64,000 nt of DNA. Source: Onchocerca volvulus (taxonomy: Eukaryota > Nematoda > Chromadorea > Rhabditida > Onchocercidae). The notes beneath the pieces were generated by a model. That model searched no databases and was not told where the DNA came from. It worked only from the letters and a program-made list of their open reading frames with translations. Location: NCBI GenBank assembly GCA_000499405.2, contig HG738138.1:9050888-9114887 (forward strand), written 5' to 3'. The position numbers and the translations under genes are program-made. Positions 13,344 through 33,700 of this stretch are shown in pieces (position 1 is the first letter of the stretch; the number at the start of each line of letters is the position of its first letter).

Positions 13344-15791
13344 TTAAGAATCACTGGTTATTTCCAAATACAGTGAACAAGTTTGTCGTGTGCACTCACT
13401 CCGTTCTGAATAAAAATTGAATTTGCAATAGCTTCCATCGGACGAGACCACTGAAAATGCCAAAGTTTTTGCGAATCAACTGTTTCAACGAATATAAATC
13501 GACAGAATCAAGATTAGGTGTTAAAAAAAAAAAAAACTCATAAAACTAAAATGCTTGAAGCCAATTAAATCGAAAAGTTACAAATTATAAGAGATTTCTT
13601 GGGCTCAACGAAATTCAATTGTTTCCAGTATTTTAACTGATAGTTTAAAGATGCCTTAAGAAAGATTCAATTAATGAAAAGACTTTTAACCAATAACAGA
13701 GTCGGGCTGCGGCCCAAAAGCGCAAATGCAGAAGTCCTTGTCTTTAGAAGGAAAAGGTAATCGAAAACGTGAGACGCTGACTTCACCAGAAAAACTTAGT
13801 TTTCCGAGCGGGCTGAAAAAACTTTTGAAAAAGAAAAAAAAACAGAAAAGATTGTTATTTTCAAAACATGTATTGCCAAATGTCTATAAAACAAATGCAA
13901 AATAGTTAGTCCGTAGAAATTACTAATCACAAAAACATACACTTTTTTCTTCTTCATAGCCAAAGAAAACAAATGAACAGTATGATGATTGCTGGATACG
14001 CACAGCATCGTCGAATCTGTCGAGAAACTTATACTGGAAACAAAAAATATGTTCAGTGTTCTGTCAAGTTTCACAGGTTTCCAAATTAAAACTTGAAAAT
14101 AAAAGATTTTAATGATACCAAAATATAGAAGCAGGATTTGTCCCGCGCCGTAATTCTTTTAATAGAAGACAAGTTTTGGTGTCAAAAATCCTTATTATGG
14201 TGCCTTTTTCAGAAGATGTGGCTAACTGTTCTCCTGTAATAGAGGAAATATTACACTAGTAATTTTTTTGTTACTCTGCATTTAGAGATTCGTGAAAACA
14301 AAATGCACAGTGCAAAATTTACTGGAGGAAAATTATTTCGAACTAATCACGCAACATAATTCTTATCTAATATTCCATAATGCATATTTATTCTTATTGG
14401 CAACCTTTCACTATTAGGTCCAAAAACTATTCGGACACCTTGCAAAACAAATGAATTCATCTTTTGAAAGAGTACCAGTAAGATTAAGTGCAATAGCAGA
14501 TAACGGCCTTTGATGGGCATTGATTATTCTAGGTGGAGCATCTGGTTCGGCCAATGTCAAACAGCAAACTGCAGACGATGAAGAAGGTGCAGGAAAAGCA
14601 AGAAGAGAGTTCTCCGATGCTGGACACAAGCAACATATTCCACGTGGATTTCTACTTGAATCATATACTTGCAATTTTTCAGGTTGATCTGTAAAACTGT
14701 AAAGAACAAAATGAACAATTTATGTTCCCAAGATTCGACACATACATATATTGTAAGTACAAACGATTAATCTGTTAAAAAAAAAAAGAAAGTGAAAAAC
14801 GACATACAATTTATTTCAAAAATAAAAAGAGAAGAAAAAAAACTTTAAAAAAAAAAAACATATGATTTCATGGGATTTCTATCCAGTGTTTCACTCAAAT
14901 AATTAAAGTGTCTTACACAATGTTAACAATGCGACTATTTCACAAACCTTCTCAATCAGTTTCTTTTTTTTTTTTTGGCAAAGTCTTAAACCGATGCATT
15001 TAGCTATTGAGTGAAAAATGATTCATAGTTAAAGTGAACGAAATCATAATAAGCCTGAGATAAAAAGTAATCTGAAATACTGCTTATTCTTTATTTCAGA
15101 CACCATAACTTACATACATTAAGAGAAGGATCATAGAACTAACCTAAAAATATGAACGGATGTGTCGAGAACCACTACAATACGATCGCGACGTAAACGT
15201 ACTGCTCGCACATCACTATTCATCTCTAACTGAACCACTTCTTTATGATTAATAATATCCCAAATTACTACTGCAAACAAATAACTTTAGAATTGTCGAG
15301 AAATGTATCCTTTACTATTCTTTGCACGGAAATTGCTTTTCTCAAAAGATTTGAAAAAGTACAAAACAAAAACCTTTATTTGTTGAAAAAGCAGGTGTTA
15401 TACCCCCGCCAACAAGTGCTACATAATTACAGCGAAATAACATCTCAACTGCTCCAATACCACCACTCAGTTTTTCATCAAAATTTTGCTTCAACGGATC
15501 GGTGTTATAAATCCGAAAACCATCATCCAGTCCACATACGAAACAGCCGAAATCCTGTAAACACTACCAAAGCTAAGTTAACAAAATTTATTAATAGCAG
15601 TTTTTTAAAAGATAATATAAAAATGATTCCAGTTCAATCGACTTGAATTTGATAAAAATTAAACAACAAGTCAACAAAAAAATTGATAGTTTTCACGTTT
15701 TAAAAGACATTTATTAAAGAAAAAAATAGAAAATTGAAAGTGCGCATACCTGATTGAAGGTGTTAAATAACACGTGAGATGCCCTTCTCAT
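13344..15791 (-). CDS. epg-6: WIPI3/WDR45B-type WD40 protein, autophagy (EPG-6 family)
   Basis: A PROPPIN beta-propeller that binds PI3P and PI(3,5)P2 on autophagic membranes and links lipid synthesis to ATG2-dependent autophagosome growth. Eight exons on the minus strand: 15750-15791, 15374-15554, 15144-15270, 14476-14696, 14119-14233, 13941-14033, 13691-13812, 13344-13450. They sum to 1008 bp (335 residues; human WIPI3 is 344) with every phase consistent. Landmarks: VEMLFRCNYVALVGGG, VRLRRDRIVVVLDTSVHIF, NPRGICCLCPASENSLLAFP, the lipid-binding motif in its WIPI3/4 form (KELRRGTNPAS rather than FRRG), CISFSTDSTMLCVSSNHHTV, CICAFG and DGSYCKF. RCNY and RRDRIVVVLD favour WIPI3 over WIPI4 (WDR45). 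The start ATG at 15791 opens a 14-codon exon ending FNTFNQ, which matches the family N-terminus. It is divergent from the SEC14L1-like gene, with a 3.3 kb spacer. Confidence 0.93.
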
Positions 15792-17133
15792 TAAGATCAA
15801 GCAAAGCCTATATGTTAGGCCTTTTCATTGATTAAAAATCACAAGATAGATCTAAGGTCCTTCGCGTCCTTATGCACCAGATAAAATATCTATATCTTTC
15901 TGTATGTAGATAAGTGAATATATTACTAATAGAGATTTGTAATTAATAAAGGTATTCATTGAACATTTCGCAAAGATATAAGGAAGAGAAGTAAGAGAGA
16001 AAAAAATCGCACTGAATTCATGAAAATGATCCTTTTCAGACTAAAGGGTAATCGCAATCACCATAAATAAGTTCTTCAAGTTTTCTGCACGATATTGTCA
16101 GTGTTGTAGAAACAGGGTTATATTCAGTATATTATCATTCCAATGAGAAGTCAAACAATGCTAGGTGGAACTTAAAGCCTTCATAATTCTACCCAACCTA
16201 CACTTCCAACTAAATACCAACCCAACTCATACAACTCAGTCTCCCTCTCCAGCACTTTGTGGCCTGAGCCGTAATTTATTTTATGCAGTTGATTCACGTT
16301 GACCGTAGATCAGGGAACAAAGATAAATGTTTGCGAGCTATAACTGTGAGTTAGGTTTCTCAAAATTTTTAGCAGGCTTTTTTTCCTTTCTCAGCAGGCT
16401 TCATGTGAAATACATGTTTACGGGGGTATACAGTCGTGTTTTGTCATTAACTTTGCTTTTCAGTAGCAGAGTATACTCTTTTCTTTTTTATTCATAGTTT
16501 GATTACTAGCTGTCGTACTGTATGCTATAACTGTGTAAAATGTCATTTCATGGAAAATGGCATGGTTTCGGAGTAATTAATCTCACATTACATTTGAACA
16601 TTCTTTGGCGTATGTTCACTGTGTCAGGCAAGTTTTGTATTAGCTAAGGTTAAAGCAAAATATAATCTACAGATGTCCTGTAACTACCAGAACTTTAAGT
16701 TACTGATCTGTCATAGAATACATCCAATAAAGACTGCCTGAATGCAACACTGTGACATCATCATTCATTCCGCTGACAAATTCTTCAAGTACTAAAAAGA
16801 TCGGGTGGGATCAAGTTTTTCATCATGCTCTCTGTAAGAGTGACTCTGTTCTTGGAAATTTAACTTATGGTACTATTCGGATAGTTTGATGTAATCTTAG
16901 TGGATCTGACTTTTTCTTGCTTGTTATTGTTAGGTCTAAGGTTAAACAAAAGCTATGCCTTTATCCATATGTTCGCCTTTGATAATTGAGTATTGATATC
17001 CCATATCCATTTCTGTAATAACTTGAATTCACTATATTTGTCATATTGTTATCCTTTGTATGATTCCCTTTGTTAGACGACAATAATTGACCACTTTGTT
17101 CTGACTTTCCTGTTGAAATTAATTACAATTATC

Positions 17134-17256
17134 TTTTTAAACATTGAAAATGAAATTACAGTCCACATTTTTAAATGTTAAAAATGAAATTACAGTTACA
17201 TTTTTAATTTTTCATTCACTTTAAAATTACAGTTGCATTTTTAAGCATTAAAAACG
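17134..17256. repeat. Imperfect tandem repeat, about 34-bp unit, 3.5 copies
   Basis: Units begin TTTTTAA at about 17134, 17168, 17201 and 17238 (periods 34, 33, 37). Each carries a later AAATTACAGT core except the partial last one. Divergence between copies suggests an old array. Confidence 0.7.
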
Positions 17257-17267
17257 TTTGAAAATTT

Positions 17268-17748
17268 TTTAAAATTTCCAAAGAATTCAATTCTGATATA
17301 GGTATTATGCATCCTATCTTTGATAACACCAGGAGAAAATAGAAAAGTCAAAATCGTCAATTATTGTCGTATAATCGGGAAAATTCAAATTTAGAAAGCT
17401 CATAGAAAGAGTAACAATACAACAAATACCGTGTTGTATATACTGCTTTTGGGACGTAACTGACATGCTGTTGGAGAATGAAGAAATATTAAGAGAGAAG
17501 CTAGCTTTTTCACTTTATTTATATTTAGGTTAGAAAAAATACTGAGAGTCTAAATTTTGGAAGTGGCAAAGAGCATCATTCCTCTGCAGGCAAAAAATAA
17601 CTGTTGGGAAAGTAAAGGCAGAGCCAGCTTAGTGGAGGATCTTTTTGAAAATGGCAGGAGTTGAGCTGATGAGCTTTAAAATTTTCAAAGAATTCAAATT
17701 CTGATTGACATATTGTGCATACCTATCTTTGATGACATCAGAAAATAA
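17268..17748. repeat. Direct repeat pair of about 75 bp
   Basis: The segments 17268-17340 and 17674-17748 share TTTAAAATTT, CAAAGAATTCAA, TTCTGAT and CTATCTTTGAT in the same order with small differences. They are separated by about 330 bp. This may be a local duplication or the two ends of an eroded element. Confidence 0.6.
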
Positions 17749-19116
17749 TTAAATGAATCGTTTTCTTGAGGTGCATTTAAGAATTTTAAGGAAGTGCTAC
17801 GAGCAGTCCATATCTTTGCGAGAAAAAATCATCTTTTTAAGTTTCAAAATACATTTATTTTTCGCAATAAATATAAGGTAAGGTTTTGAATATAAGAATT
17901 CAAATATATAAAGTTTTTTGAATCGATTCATTGTTCTCTTTTTCTTTCATTTTCTTTTTTCAATAACTTCCCTTTTAAAAAAGAAAGATGAGATGAAAAT
18001 TTGTATATTTAAATCTGCTGCATTTTTTTTTTTTTTTATCAGAGCTTTTTAAATGATAAAATTATTTGCTTTTTCTTTATTGTAAATCAGTTTGAATCAT
18101 TTTCTTCTCTTTTGGAGTGTAACAAATATTTAATCAAAGTGTTCTGTGGCGTCTACAGTTTTCCTCATCATTTTAACATATTTTCGTAGACTTTTTCGAA
18201 TCTTTTTGCATTAACCCATTGAGTATAGAAAACAAACTTTACTTTCCTCGATGCTCTTAAAAGGATCGAATTTTCCACACTGTAATAAGTTATTTGATGA
18301 AGCAGTTTACACTTGGTTTTTCGATCTACAATTGATTTTTCGAATTGGAAACCATCAACATATTAAAATGCAAACATCAAGACAAAATTTTCCATGGTTA
18401 AATTATCAGACCCTAATCCCACTGACTAAATCAAATAATGCATAAGCGGCAAAAATGTGACAAGTTTTTAAACTCATGCTTTACAATAAATTTGGTTGAC
18501 CGAATTTGTAAAACTCGGTTTCATTTTTTTGTATTGTTCGATATGGATTACATATTGATATAAAAGTACAGGTATTCCTCGTGGATATCTTTAATCATGC
18601 TACATTGTAAGATCGCAATGTTATAGCATTCAATACATAAAGAAATTAATATTATTACGAATAATTTAGTGAAACCCATAGTAAAAATTGCATTTTGTTA
18701 CATGTGGAGCAATTAGAATGCTTATAATCAAGCTAAAAATATAATTGCATTATTCTTATCATTAAATTAGCATTCAAAGATTTCATTAATACGTCCATTT
18801 TTGCATAGACACACACGTTCAACCACATAGAAATAAGTTCCCACAAATTCCTCATAATATTCTGTTGGTTTTAATGTATTTTTGTTAATAACATGATGCA
18901 TTTAAATGTGTAGATCTTACTGTGAAGAATTATATTTTTCTAATTTACTTAGTTAGTTTGATGCATAAATCCTTTAGTGATTCCGGTCTCTACTAATTTT
19001 CTGTAGTTTATTCATTTATTGGAATAGCATAATGTAGTGTTATTCATATCCACATACACTTGAAACCACGCATTCAGTGTAGAAGTGGAACAGATATCTG
19101 GTTTAGCATAGGATCA

Positions 19117-19133
19117 TTTTCAGGTAATAAACA
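19117..19133 (+). promoter_or_regulatory. Candidate trans-splice acceptor before the SEC14L1-like ATG
   Basis: TTTTCAG ends at 19123, ten bases upstream of the ATG at 19134. Nematodes often trans-splice a leader to such a site a few bases before the start codon. An ordinary acceptor of a non-coding first exon would look the same. Confidence 0.4.
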
Positions 19134-25030
<5,897 letters not shown>

Positions 25031-27727
25031 CAGCACTTGCAAAAAAGTTTAGCTGGCAAATTTTAAAACATGATGGTTCTCTTAATTTCGAAGAAGTCTA
25101 GTTAGTAATTTTTTGAAGATGACAATTGTCTTTATGTCATATTGGTTTTGGCTAATCAAAACATCGTACTGCTTTGCATTGTCGAAATCATCGATTTATT
25201 GACCGATCTAATAGTAATAAATTATTCTCAGTGGCTCTTTTCATTCTTATATGACCGTAACATAATAAACCTTAGGAAAAAAGCGCTACGAATGATTTGA
25301 ATCTGTGAATAAAAAACTGATTAGAGATTTTGCCCCATGACACGTAAATTTATGCTTTGTCTATCGGGTTATTTTGGACTTTCTTCTATGCTGAGTACTA
25401 AATATTTCAAAGAAATTGTAATTATTGCATTTTTTAAGTTCTATCTTGAAAGTGCGGTATTGACAGAGAGCAGTGAGGTGTTTAGATCTTTTTGTTTCTT
25501 TGAACTAATATTCGTTTTCAGTGAAAAATTTGTTTTTCAATATATTTGAAGATTTCATTTATATTCTACATACCTCTCTTAATATTAATGTTTGTTGTAG
25601 TAGTATATTGGAATAAGAATTTAAGAAGAAACATTTATGGAAATTTGAGAAAATACTTGCTGTCTTATCGTAATATAATTAACCCGTCCAACCAGATCAA
25701 GTATCGGTGTTGCTGCTAGTCATCCAGCTTTCAAGGTTGTTGCGATATTCAGAATTATTTATTCCTACAGAATAAGAAAGTACTGAAATACTAATGTCGT
25801 AATTTTGCTTCTCGTTTTATTTTTTTTTTCATTTAATGTATTTTTTTCTGATTATCCGAACCACATGTGATTGCATTGTTTGCTCAAACTGACTTATAGA
25901 ACTTATAAGTGCATAAATATGTTATTATTATAATTAACATAGTATTTGCTGATAATAATTTTGTTAATGCTGTTTAACACAGATTTTAGTTATGGAAATT
26001 TCATTACGAAACACGGAAATAACATGGAACATGAGCTACTATAAAATTTGTTAACAGAGATGAAATCCAAAATGTCAGCTTCTTTCCCAACATTTAATTA
26101 TTCCTGCCTTCTAGAGTTGAATCTGGTTCAACTTCCCATTATAGTAACTATTCTTTCTAGTGTTACCTTAGAAAAAAAATTTATATACGAGATCGGCTGC
26201 TGGCTCGTAAGTAGTCGATTAGAACAGATACAGTTGAAATCAGATACAGATTATCAGACTCATTTTTTTAAATACTAAATTTAAACACTGACTTAAGATG
26301 TAGAGCAACATATCAGTACCAACAAGGATAGTATCAATTCCGATTCGCAAGAGGTGGACAAGATGTCCATCTTCAACTTACATATTTTCATTAGCCAGCA
26401 GAAATTAATACTTGGACTGGTGTTGCTTTTGGACAGTCAATGGTTAATACATATTTAAACAATTTATGTGGATTCAAAACTTATTACTTGATACAAAAGT
26501 CGAGGATTCCTGATTTTAATATTAAAGCACGAAATATTGAATTTATAGACAATACTGGATTTAACCGTTTTTGTATTGTTTTACGAGGTCAGTGAGCGAA
26601 AGAATGAATATATACAGCAGATATTCTCGACCCAGAAGTAAATTATGGTGGGATGACTAATCAGTCATGAGAGACGTTGAAGTTCAAGCAAATTCACTAC
26701 CAAGAGAGAAAGAGCAGTTCGGCCAGAAACCGATGTTCACCTTCAAGAGGGAAAAGCCCGAAGGATTTAAAAAGAAATTTGATTTCGAGGACGGTCCGAA
26801 GGTAGCAATTCGACAGTTCAACAGTGAATCGATAGTGGCGTAGAATCAGGAGCAACAGCAGTGGTGGAGCAAATGCAGAACGACAATTATAAAGAGGAAG
26901 TTCGATAATGTAGTGAACATTCAGAAGACTGTTGCTATCTTCTAATATTTACTGTTTTGTTCATTTCGTCCCTATTATTCTAGAAGCGCGATATTGTACA
27001 ATATCATATAAAACTAATAAAGGCTATTGTTGATATAGTGAAGTTACGGGAACAAGATGAAATTGGGAGATCTTTCCCAACAGTTTCTTTACCGTATAAT
27101 CTTACCTATATTTGTGTTGCTCATGGATTACATTTATTCTTCTTGATAGAAGAAAGACGTTTGTATCTTACTCAGCATGAGAATACCTATGACTATGGAT
27201 GTCTGCATAAAAGCACTCTGATAAAAATTCTTATTTCCGCCCCATTCAATCTATTTTTAATAAGGCGGGAATAAAAGTCTTCAATTATTAGTTGGCAAAT
27301 AAACATGCTAAACAGCAAAAAAAGACCGTAAAAACATTAAGCTAATAGAACTGGCAAAATATCGTATTTTTGCTGTCGTATGAAACAAAATATTCTGGTT
27401 TCTCGGAAAGCTTCAATTATGCAGTCCTTCATGTTCAAAACATAAGATTAGAGCAAGCATAACAGTTTTTTGCTTACAAAATTTCTTGGGAAACATGCTT
27501 TCTTTGTACGAGTATCAGTAAAGAAATAAATAATTCGACAGATTAAAAGAACGGTTGCTATATTCAGAATTTTCTTGTAATAGTGCGAAAAATTCTAACT
27601 ACAACAACTGTTTTATCAGTTGAATTATGGAATATTTCCTTTGTTTAAGATGTAGTCATCTGTAACATTAATTCTAATCGGAAGAGTTTATGATCGACCA
27701 ACTGAAATTTGTTGCTGTCCAATAGAA
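25031..27727. other. Convergent spacer between SEC14L1-like and SGSM3-like genes
   Basis: Tail-to-tail region expected to hold both 3' ends. Apart from the LTR-like relic at about 26590-27030 I see only AT-rich sequence and short unrelated open frames. Confidence 0.65.
26590..27030 (+). mobile_element. LTR-like relic, copy A
   Basis: A block richer in G and purines than its surroundings. It shares ordered motifs with a second block at 35433-35697: GAAAGAATGAATAT, an ATCAGTCATGAGAGACGTTG / ACCACTCATGAGGCGACACG segment followed by GTTCA, CCCGAAG.ATTTAAAA, and TTCGACAGTTC-type runs. It ends with ATATAAAA and AATAAAGGC, as the end of a solo LTR with its polyadenylation signal might. There is no gag or pol open frame. 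The family is not identified; a Pao/BEL origin would be usual for filarial genomes but is a guess. Confidence 0.45.
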
Positions 27728-30700
27728 TTATAAATCCCAGCTAAAGAGCTGATGTTTAATGAGCATATCTCGCACACCCTCTTTCAATGGCTGGTCAAAC
27801 GAACTTCGAATCGTAGTTGGTAGCATATTCGAAAAAGCCTGAAATTAATGTAGTTGGGAAAAACATTTCTATTTTATTCATTCATTTAAAAATAAAGCTG
27901 TTTTCCAATTACTTCATCTGGAATCAATGAAGCTATAAAATTTGACATGTTTTGTCATAAGCTAAAATGTTTAAGAAAATAGAATTTGTGAACGTGTAGA
28001 ATTCATACAAATAGGAATTGTATTTGAACATTCGTGAAATTTCGTAACATTTCAACATCAGAAACAAAACAACAAATAAATTAATGCATTAGAACGAGAA
28101 TCGGTCGAATTATTTTAATTTCTTCCTCGAAATGTAACGAAAGATGGATACTTTTGGCTCATCCTTTAGAATAATATGATGGGAGAAAACATAGCGTAGT
28201 TTTCATAATCTCTGAGATTTGTAGTAATACCTTTTTTTTCAATGTCTCATCTAAATTCAAATTCTGTTTCCTTCGCACAATATCCGCGATTTCATAATCA
28301 ACACTTAAATTAAAGGAGAATTGTGCCAAAAGCCGTAGTTCACATTTTATCTGTAAAAAAAAAAAGTCTCATTTTGGAAAATGCAAATAAATAACTTCAT
28401 TTTTATTAAATGCGAAATTAAATATCCAACATTTCGTTTGATTCCTAAACATGTCCTCTCTTTAGCTAATTACTTCTTGAAGTTATTTGCCTTAACGAAG
28501 CCTTTAAAAATGAGTTTGCACGCTATTATGGGTAATAAGAGCTGAGCAATTTCGAAGTTCAAAAGAAAAATTTCAAAAACGCTAACCAGTTTCCATATGG
28601 GTGATCGTATAAATGACCATGAATGATAAAATTTTTTTCTGATCTGCTCTTGTTCTGGACAGCTGCACAACAAATCGAACCATAAATGAAGGCATTGTTC
28701 GCAAACTGCTAGGGCAATTAGAGAACGAAATTTTACATCCATTTGGGCACCAACTGCATTGTGTGATTCGTTGATCAATTTTACAGCTCGGAATAACAGT
28801 TCTTCTGGCGTTAATACCTAATAATTATATGTTAACAACCAGTGTCACATGTTTTTAAAACACTTATTTGAAGTATCACCTAAATTCATTTCCTCCGTTT
28901 CTGAAATCGAGTGATAGGATTTGCTGCAAGTGCTAACCCTTTTTTTGCATTCAGTTGCATTGTTTCTCTTTTTACTTCGGGTGTTACGATATCCAGAAAC
29001 GCTTAAGTTATGACGGAATTAAATGCTGGATCGATAACCGAGTATCAACTTACTAAAGGAACCCACTAGTTATTCATGTATTCAGTCACTCACTCATTAG
29101 GTTTCCGGTAGAATGATATCAACATAAAAGGTTGTTACTACATCATAAACACTTGGAAAAATAAAATATATCCTTGCTTTCGCCCAGCTTAAGAGATCTG
29201 GACAAGTTCGCAATCAAAATTAAAAACTAGAAGGTGGCCAATAAACTATTTGCTGTACATAAGGTTGTTGTGAAGAAAATTTTTTGATGATGCAGTCATC
29301 ATTCCTACCAAATAAACTTTCATGAGGGACTCTTCAGACAAGGAGGCTGAATCCTGTTATTATTAGAATTCATGCGATCATATGGATTTAATGATCAAAT
29401 GGCTATCCCGACAATAATTTGGCTTGCATATTTGCTTTTCTCACACCAACAAATCTCAAGTTCGATTTTAACTAAAAATTTGCAACTCTAAGCACGTCTT
29501 CGCTGAATTTTTTATTTCAAAGCTTACTTTTAAATTTATGAAATTCGCAAACAGTCATTTCTTAGACTAACATAAAAGAATAAGTGTACAATTCTTTATG
29601 TAAGCATTTGTTAAAAAATCATCAAAATTTGAGAAAAAAGAAAGCCAAAATTACCTCTCCATCTTGATCCAAACTGAATGTTGAACAGAGTGTTAGACGA
29701 GAATATACAGCATTATAATGTTTTTGCACAAAACTTTGAGAAATTTCTTCTAAAAAAAAAGACGACTCATTTAAATCGCTCGAGAGAAAACTATTTCCTA
29801 GTTTTTTCAGACAATGGAAAAGTACCGACAAAAAGCCATGGATGTGAAGCGAAATTAAGTACACCCGACTTTCGCAATCCATGCTCTAGAATCAGTTTCA
29901 ATACTGAAGCTAGACGTTTACGGATTTTATCCGTTATTTCTGGACAAACCGCTTCATCACCGTATATTGTATAGTCGCGTCCACGATTATCAACTATCTG
30001 AAAATGTAAGTCATAAAGCCATCAAATTTCGAGATACAAAAGCAGAATGTTGATGCATTTATAAGTTCAAACATAAATACCAATCGGAATAGGATAAACG
30101 ACCTCGACAAATTTTGCGGGAAACCATCCCCTTAGTCCATTTACTTCACCAATCCAGCAATGTTCATCCTTTTCACAAATGACTGTTATTATATCATTCT
30201 TCCTACAATCGATAAAATTCATTACGAGCAAATTCATTCACATGAAGGATTTTTTAACAAAATTGAAGATTGGAAACTAAAAAAAAACTGAAAACTCGAA
30301 CCTAAATCCTAATTCATCCTCATCTTGCCGTCTAAAATCTAATAATGCTCTCGCACGACGATATTCATGATGTCGCGTTTTTAAAAATTCCTCCTTTTCA
30401 TTTTGGTGATCCTCTGCTGTATAGTCTGCCTCAAATGAAATCATGAATAATATTTGATTGCTTCTCTGAATCAAACTCGTGATACTTTGAAAAATTCTGG
30501 ATATATAAAATAAATTAAAATGAATAAACCTGTAAATTAACTATTCCTATCAACGATTCATCGGATTCAATAAAATATCGGCAGATATGCAAAATGGCAT
30601 CTCGTAAATCGACGATAAGTTCAGTCAGACGGACATTTTTCGTTTTCGGGTCACTTTCAATATCCTAAAAATGATTCATGAATAGATCTTAATTCCCAGA

Positions 30701-33700
30701 AACAACGACTCTATCAATTGAAATTGATGCAAAATCAATTAAGATAATTGAAAACACTCAAACGAACCCTCAGGATATTCTCTGTTTTTGAAATAACATA
30801 AAGGTTGTAAGGTACAGAAACTTTTAGCATATCAAGTAATTGGTTAAGAAGATTATATGAAAGGCGGAAACCTTTGTCTGAGTCAGTTTTTTCCGGGTTA
30901 TTGAAGTTTTTAGGAGGAAAACAGATCAAAAGAATTTGGCGTCAAACTCTGCATATAAAAATTAATTAAATTTGGAATTCGAATCAATTTAATGTTTTCT
31001 ATTCGCTTCATATAAATTAAAAAATGTAGAACTAATAATGATGACCAAGAATGAATAGCTTAGTCATATGAAAAATATTATTCCTATTAAAATTTTTTGA
31101 ACAAATAAAAAAAGTTCTAACTAGAAACAAGGAATATTGTAGGTGAAAATTTTGGGTTCCGATTCAAGTTAAAATGGAGAAAAATGAAACATGGAGGCTA
31201 TAAAGTACAAACTGACCAGCTGATAAAATTCCCTGGTAGAAAGTTTTTAAAATCACCGAGTAAACTTTCTATGCATCATTTGCGCCACTAATCAAAGTTC
31301 ATCACAAAATAAACTACACCTGTTCCTTGGATAAAGCAAATATCTGTTGCACAAAACTTTTCGACCCCGCTAGTTTACGCCTTCGAACATGCTGTTTGGG
31401 TAAATTTGTATCATTATTTGTATTTATGATAAGTCCTTGACCAGCTAATAAAATTGCTTGCTGATGTCTTCGAGCTGTTTCGATAAATTCCGCAGTTATT
31501 GAAAATTCGAAAGATGTACACAGTTCCATTAAGTATTCTGTAAACAATTTTATAAGGAGCGATCGTTAAATAAGAGGAAGAAAAAAAAAAGTTACCTGGA
31601 TTACTTATGGATGCCGGGATCTGCGATATTGTATTGAATAATTCTGCTACAACATTTTCGCTGTATTTCAATTCTATCAAATCATCTTCTCTGATTTTCA
31701 GAATGGAGATGAAAACCTGAGTAAATGAAGATATTTGATGATTTCTACAACTATTTCATTTTTAGCTCGCTTAAACACTGTCTGTTTGACAGTTTATTTT
31801 TAATCCGCCTATCAGGCTGTCCATAGGGAATTATCTTAGTATTATGCAGGATTATAGGTAATCCAGATCGGTAATAAAACGAGAAAACTCCGTGAGAAAA
31901 CTCATGGATTCTTTTTAGGAAACTGATGTTCAACGTACAATTAACCAGAAGTATAATCGCCAAGTACCAAACTGAAAACAGATAGTCCTATGTCCAGGCT
32001 TCCTTCATTTATTCCTTTGACATTATTTCCCCTCGAGACTATACACAGCCGTTCAATACAGGCAAACTGAACTACCAGTACAGTATAAGACACAAATCAG
32101 GAAGATATTACTGGGAATAGTATTTACCCTGAACATCGTCACTCCACCAAAAACGAACAAACAATCCCAAACTCGCAGCAAAACTCGCATGGAAAGAACT
32201 GATGCAAAGGCTGTTAGAAACCAATTAACAGTAATTAATGATAATTCGACGTCATTGTCTTTTAAAATACGACCCAACTCAGGCAGATGTATCCCAATCA
32301 GCTGCTGTGAAATTCGTTCATCTGCCTGAAACTTCGTTGTTTCTCCTAAATATTGTTGTTTAATTCACGGAGAATGTTGAAGATTGACAGAATTATCTGA
32401 TAATCCGACGATCTTTATATTACTGCAAATCATTCGAAAGCAACAAAGAAAGCTTTTTTTTTTTTTTAAATTTTTTCTTAAGTTAATGGGAATTTTAAAA
32501 CAAAGTAAATAAATACGACTTTACGATTAAATCATCATTCATAATAGTTACAATCATCATATGAAAATGAAAGGAAAATGATCCAAAAACTACCTGTAAA
32601 CCAAGAAACGATCGACTGTAGTAATTGGATGGGAATACATCTTCAATTAATGAAGCTATAATCCAGAATGTCGATTCTTCCGGACAAAATAGCAATAATG
32701 AAGCTGCAATAATACCTATTCCTTGACAATAACCAATATCCGGATAAATATAGGCAACTGAATTCAAAACTCTTCGCAAGCTTTCGATACCTTTACTATC
32801 GGTATGATGAAAACATATATTGTTCGGTAAAGTCCTGAAATCTGACTGTATTAAAACACTTCAAAACATTTCTATATGACTTACAAATAAATTACTTCAG
32901 GAGAGATTTAAAAGAAATCTGATCGAAATATGATTTTGAAGACTTCTAACAAAACTGGGATCTAGGTTTCCTGAAATTTTATTTTTAACTAAAAATTAGC
33001 CAACTTTCACCTTGATAAATCGTTTTCAATCTGCGTACTCATCGATGATTTATCCTTGTCGCATTGCTTGATCACATCGATATAGCTGAAGGCACTTGTC
33101 AATTTCTTTTTTGTTGCACCACAAAACCTCGGCCATAGAAAAGGTCGAAGCGAATGGGCGATTCCAACCTCATGAATAAGATTTACTAATTTCTCATGAT
33201 CCAGTTTCTCCACATCCACCTTCGACCATGTCAGCTCATCTTTTACATCATCATGCCCAAATTCAAGCAGTGCTATCCAACGCATCCTTAAAACAAGTCA
33301 GCTATTAATTTCCATTATTTATTCGTATTTTCGCTTTCTGTTTACATTCTGTGCCTTTCGAGATAGTTACTCATTTAATTTGTTAAATAACAGCTACTTT
33401 CAAGGTTTTTTTTTTTTTTCATACCCAAAAGAAATGTACAGTTGTAATACAGCATTGTACAACTGTGTATGTCCTTTGTTTTCCCGAAATAGCAAAATAA
33501 TTATTCCACATACTTACATTTGTACTAATTCAAAATAACAGATTCAAATTTTATACCGAATTTGAGATGTTTCAAGTGGTAGTAATTTGTTGCCATTAAT
33601 GCAATCGATATGAAACCCAAATTCATCAAAGCTAAAAGATCAAAAATAAACTTGGCAAAATAAGTTATCTATATGAAATGAATAACAATCGCTCTTTTAG

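Larger units (their letters stand above)
15792..19133. other. Divergent intergenic spacer with short repeats
   Basis: It lies between two genes transcribed away from each other, so it should hold both promoters. No coding block stands out. Repeats inside it are listed separately. A TTTTCAG lies at 19117-19123, ten bases before the ATG of the plus-strand gene. Confidence 0.7.
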
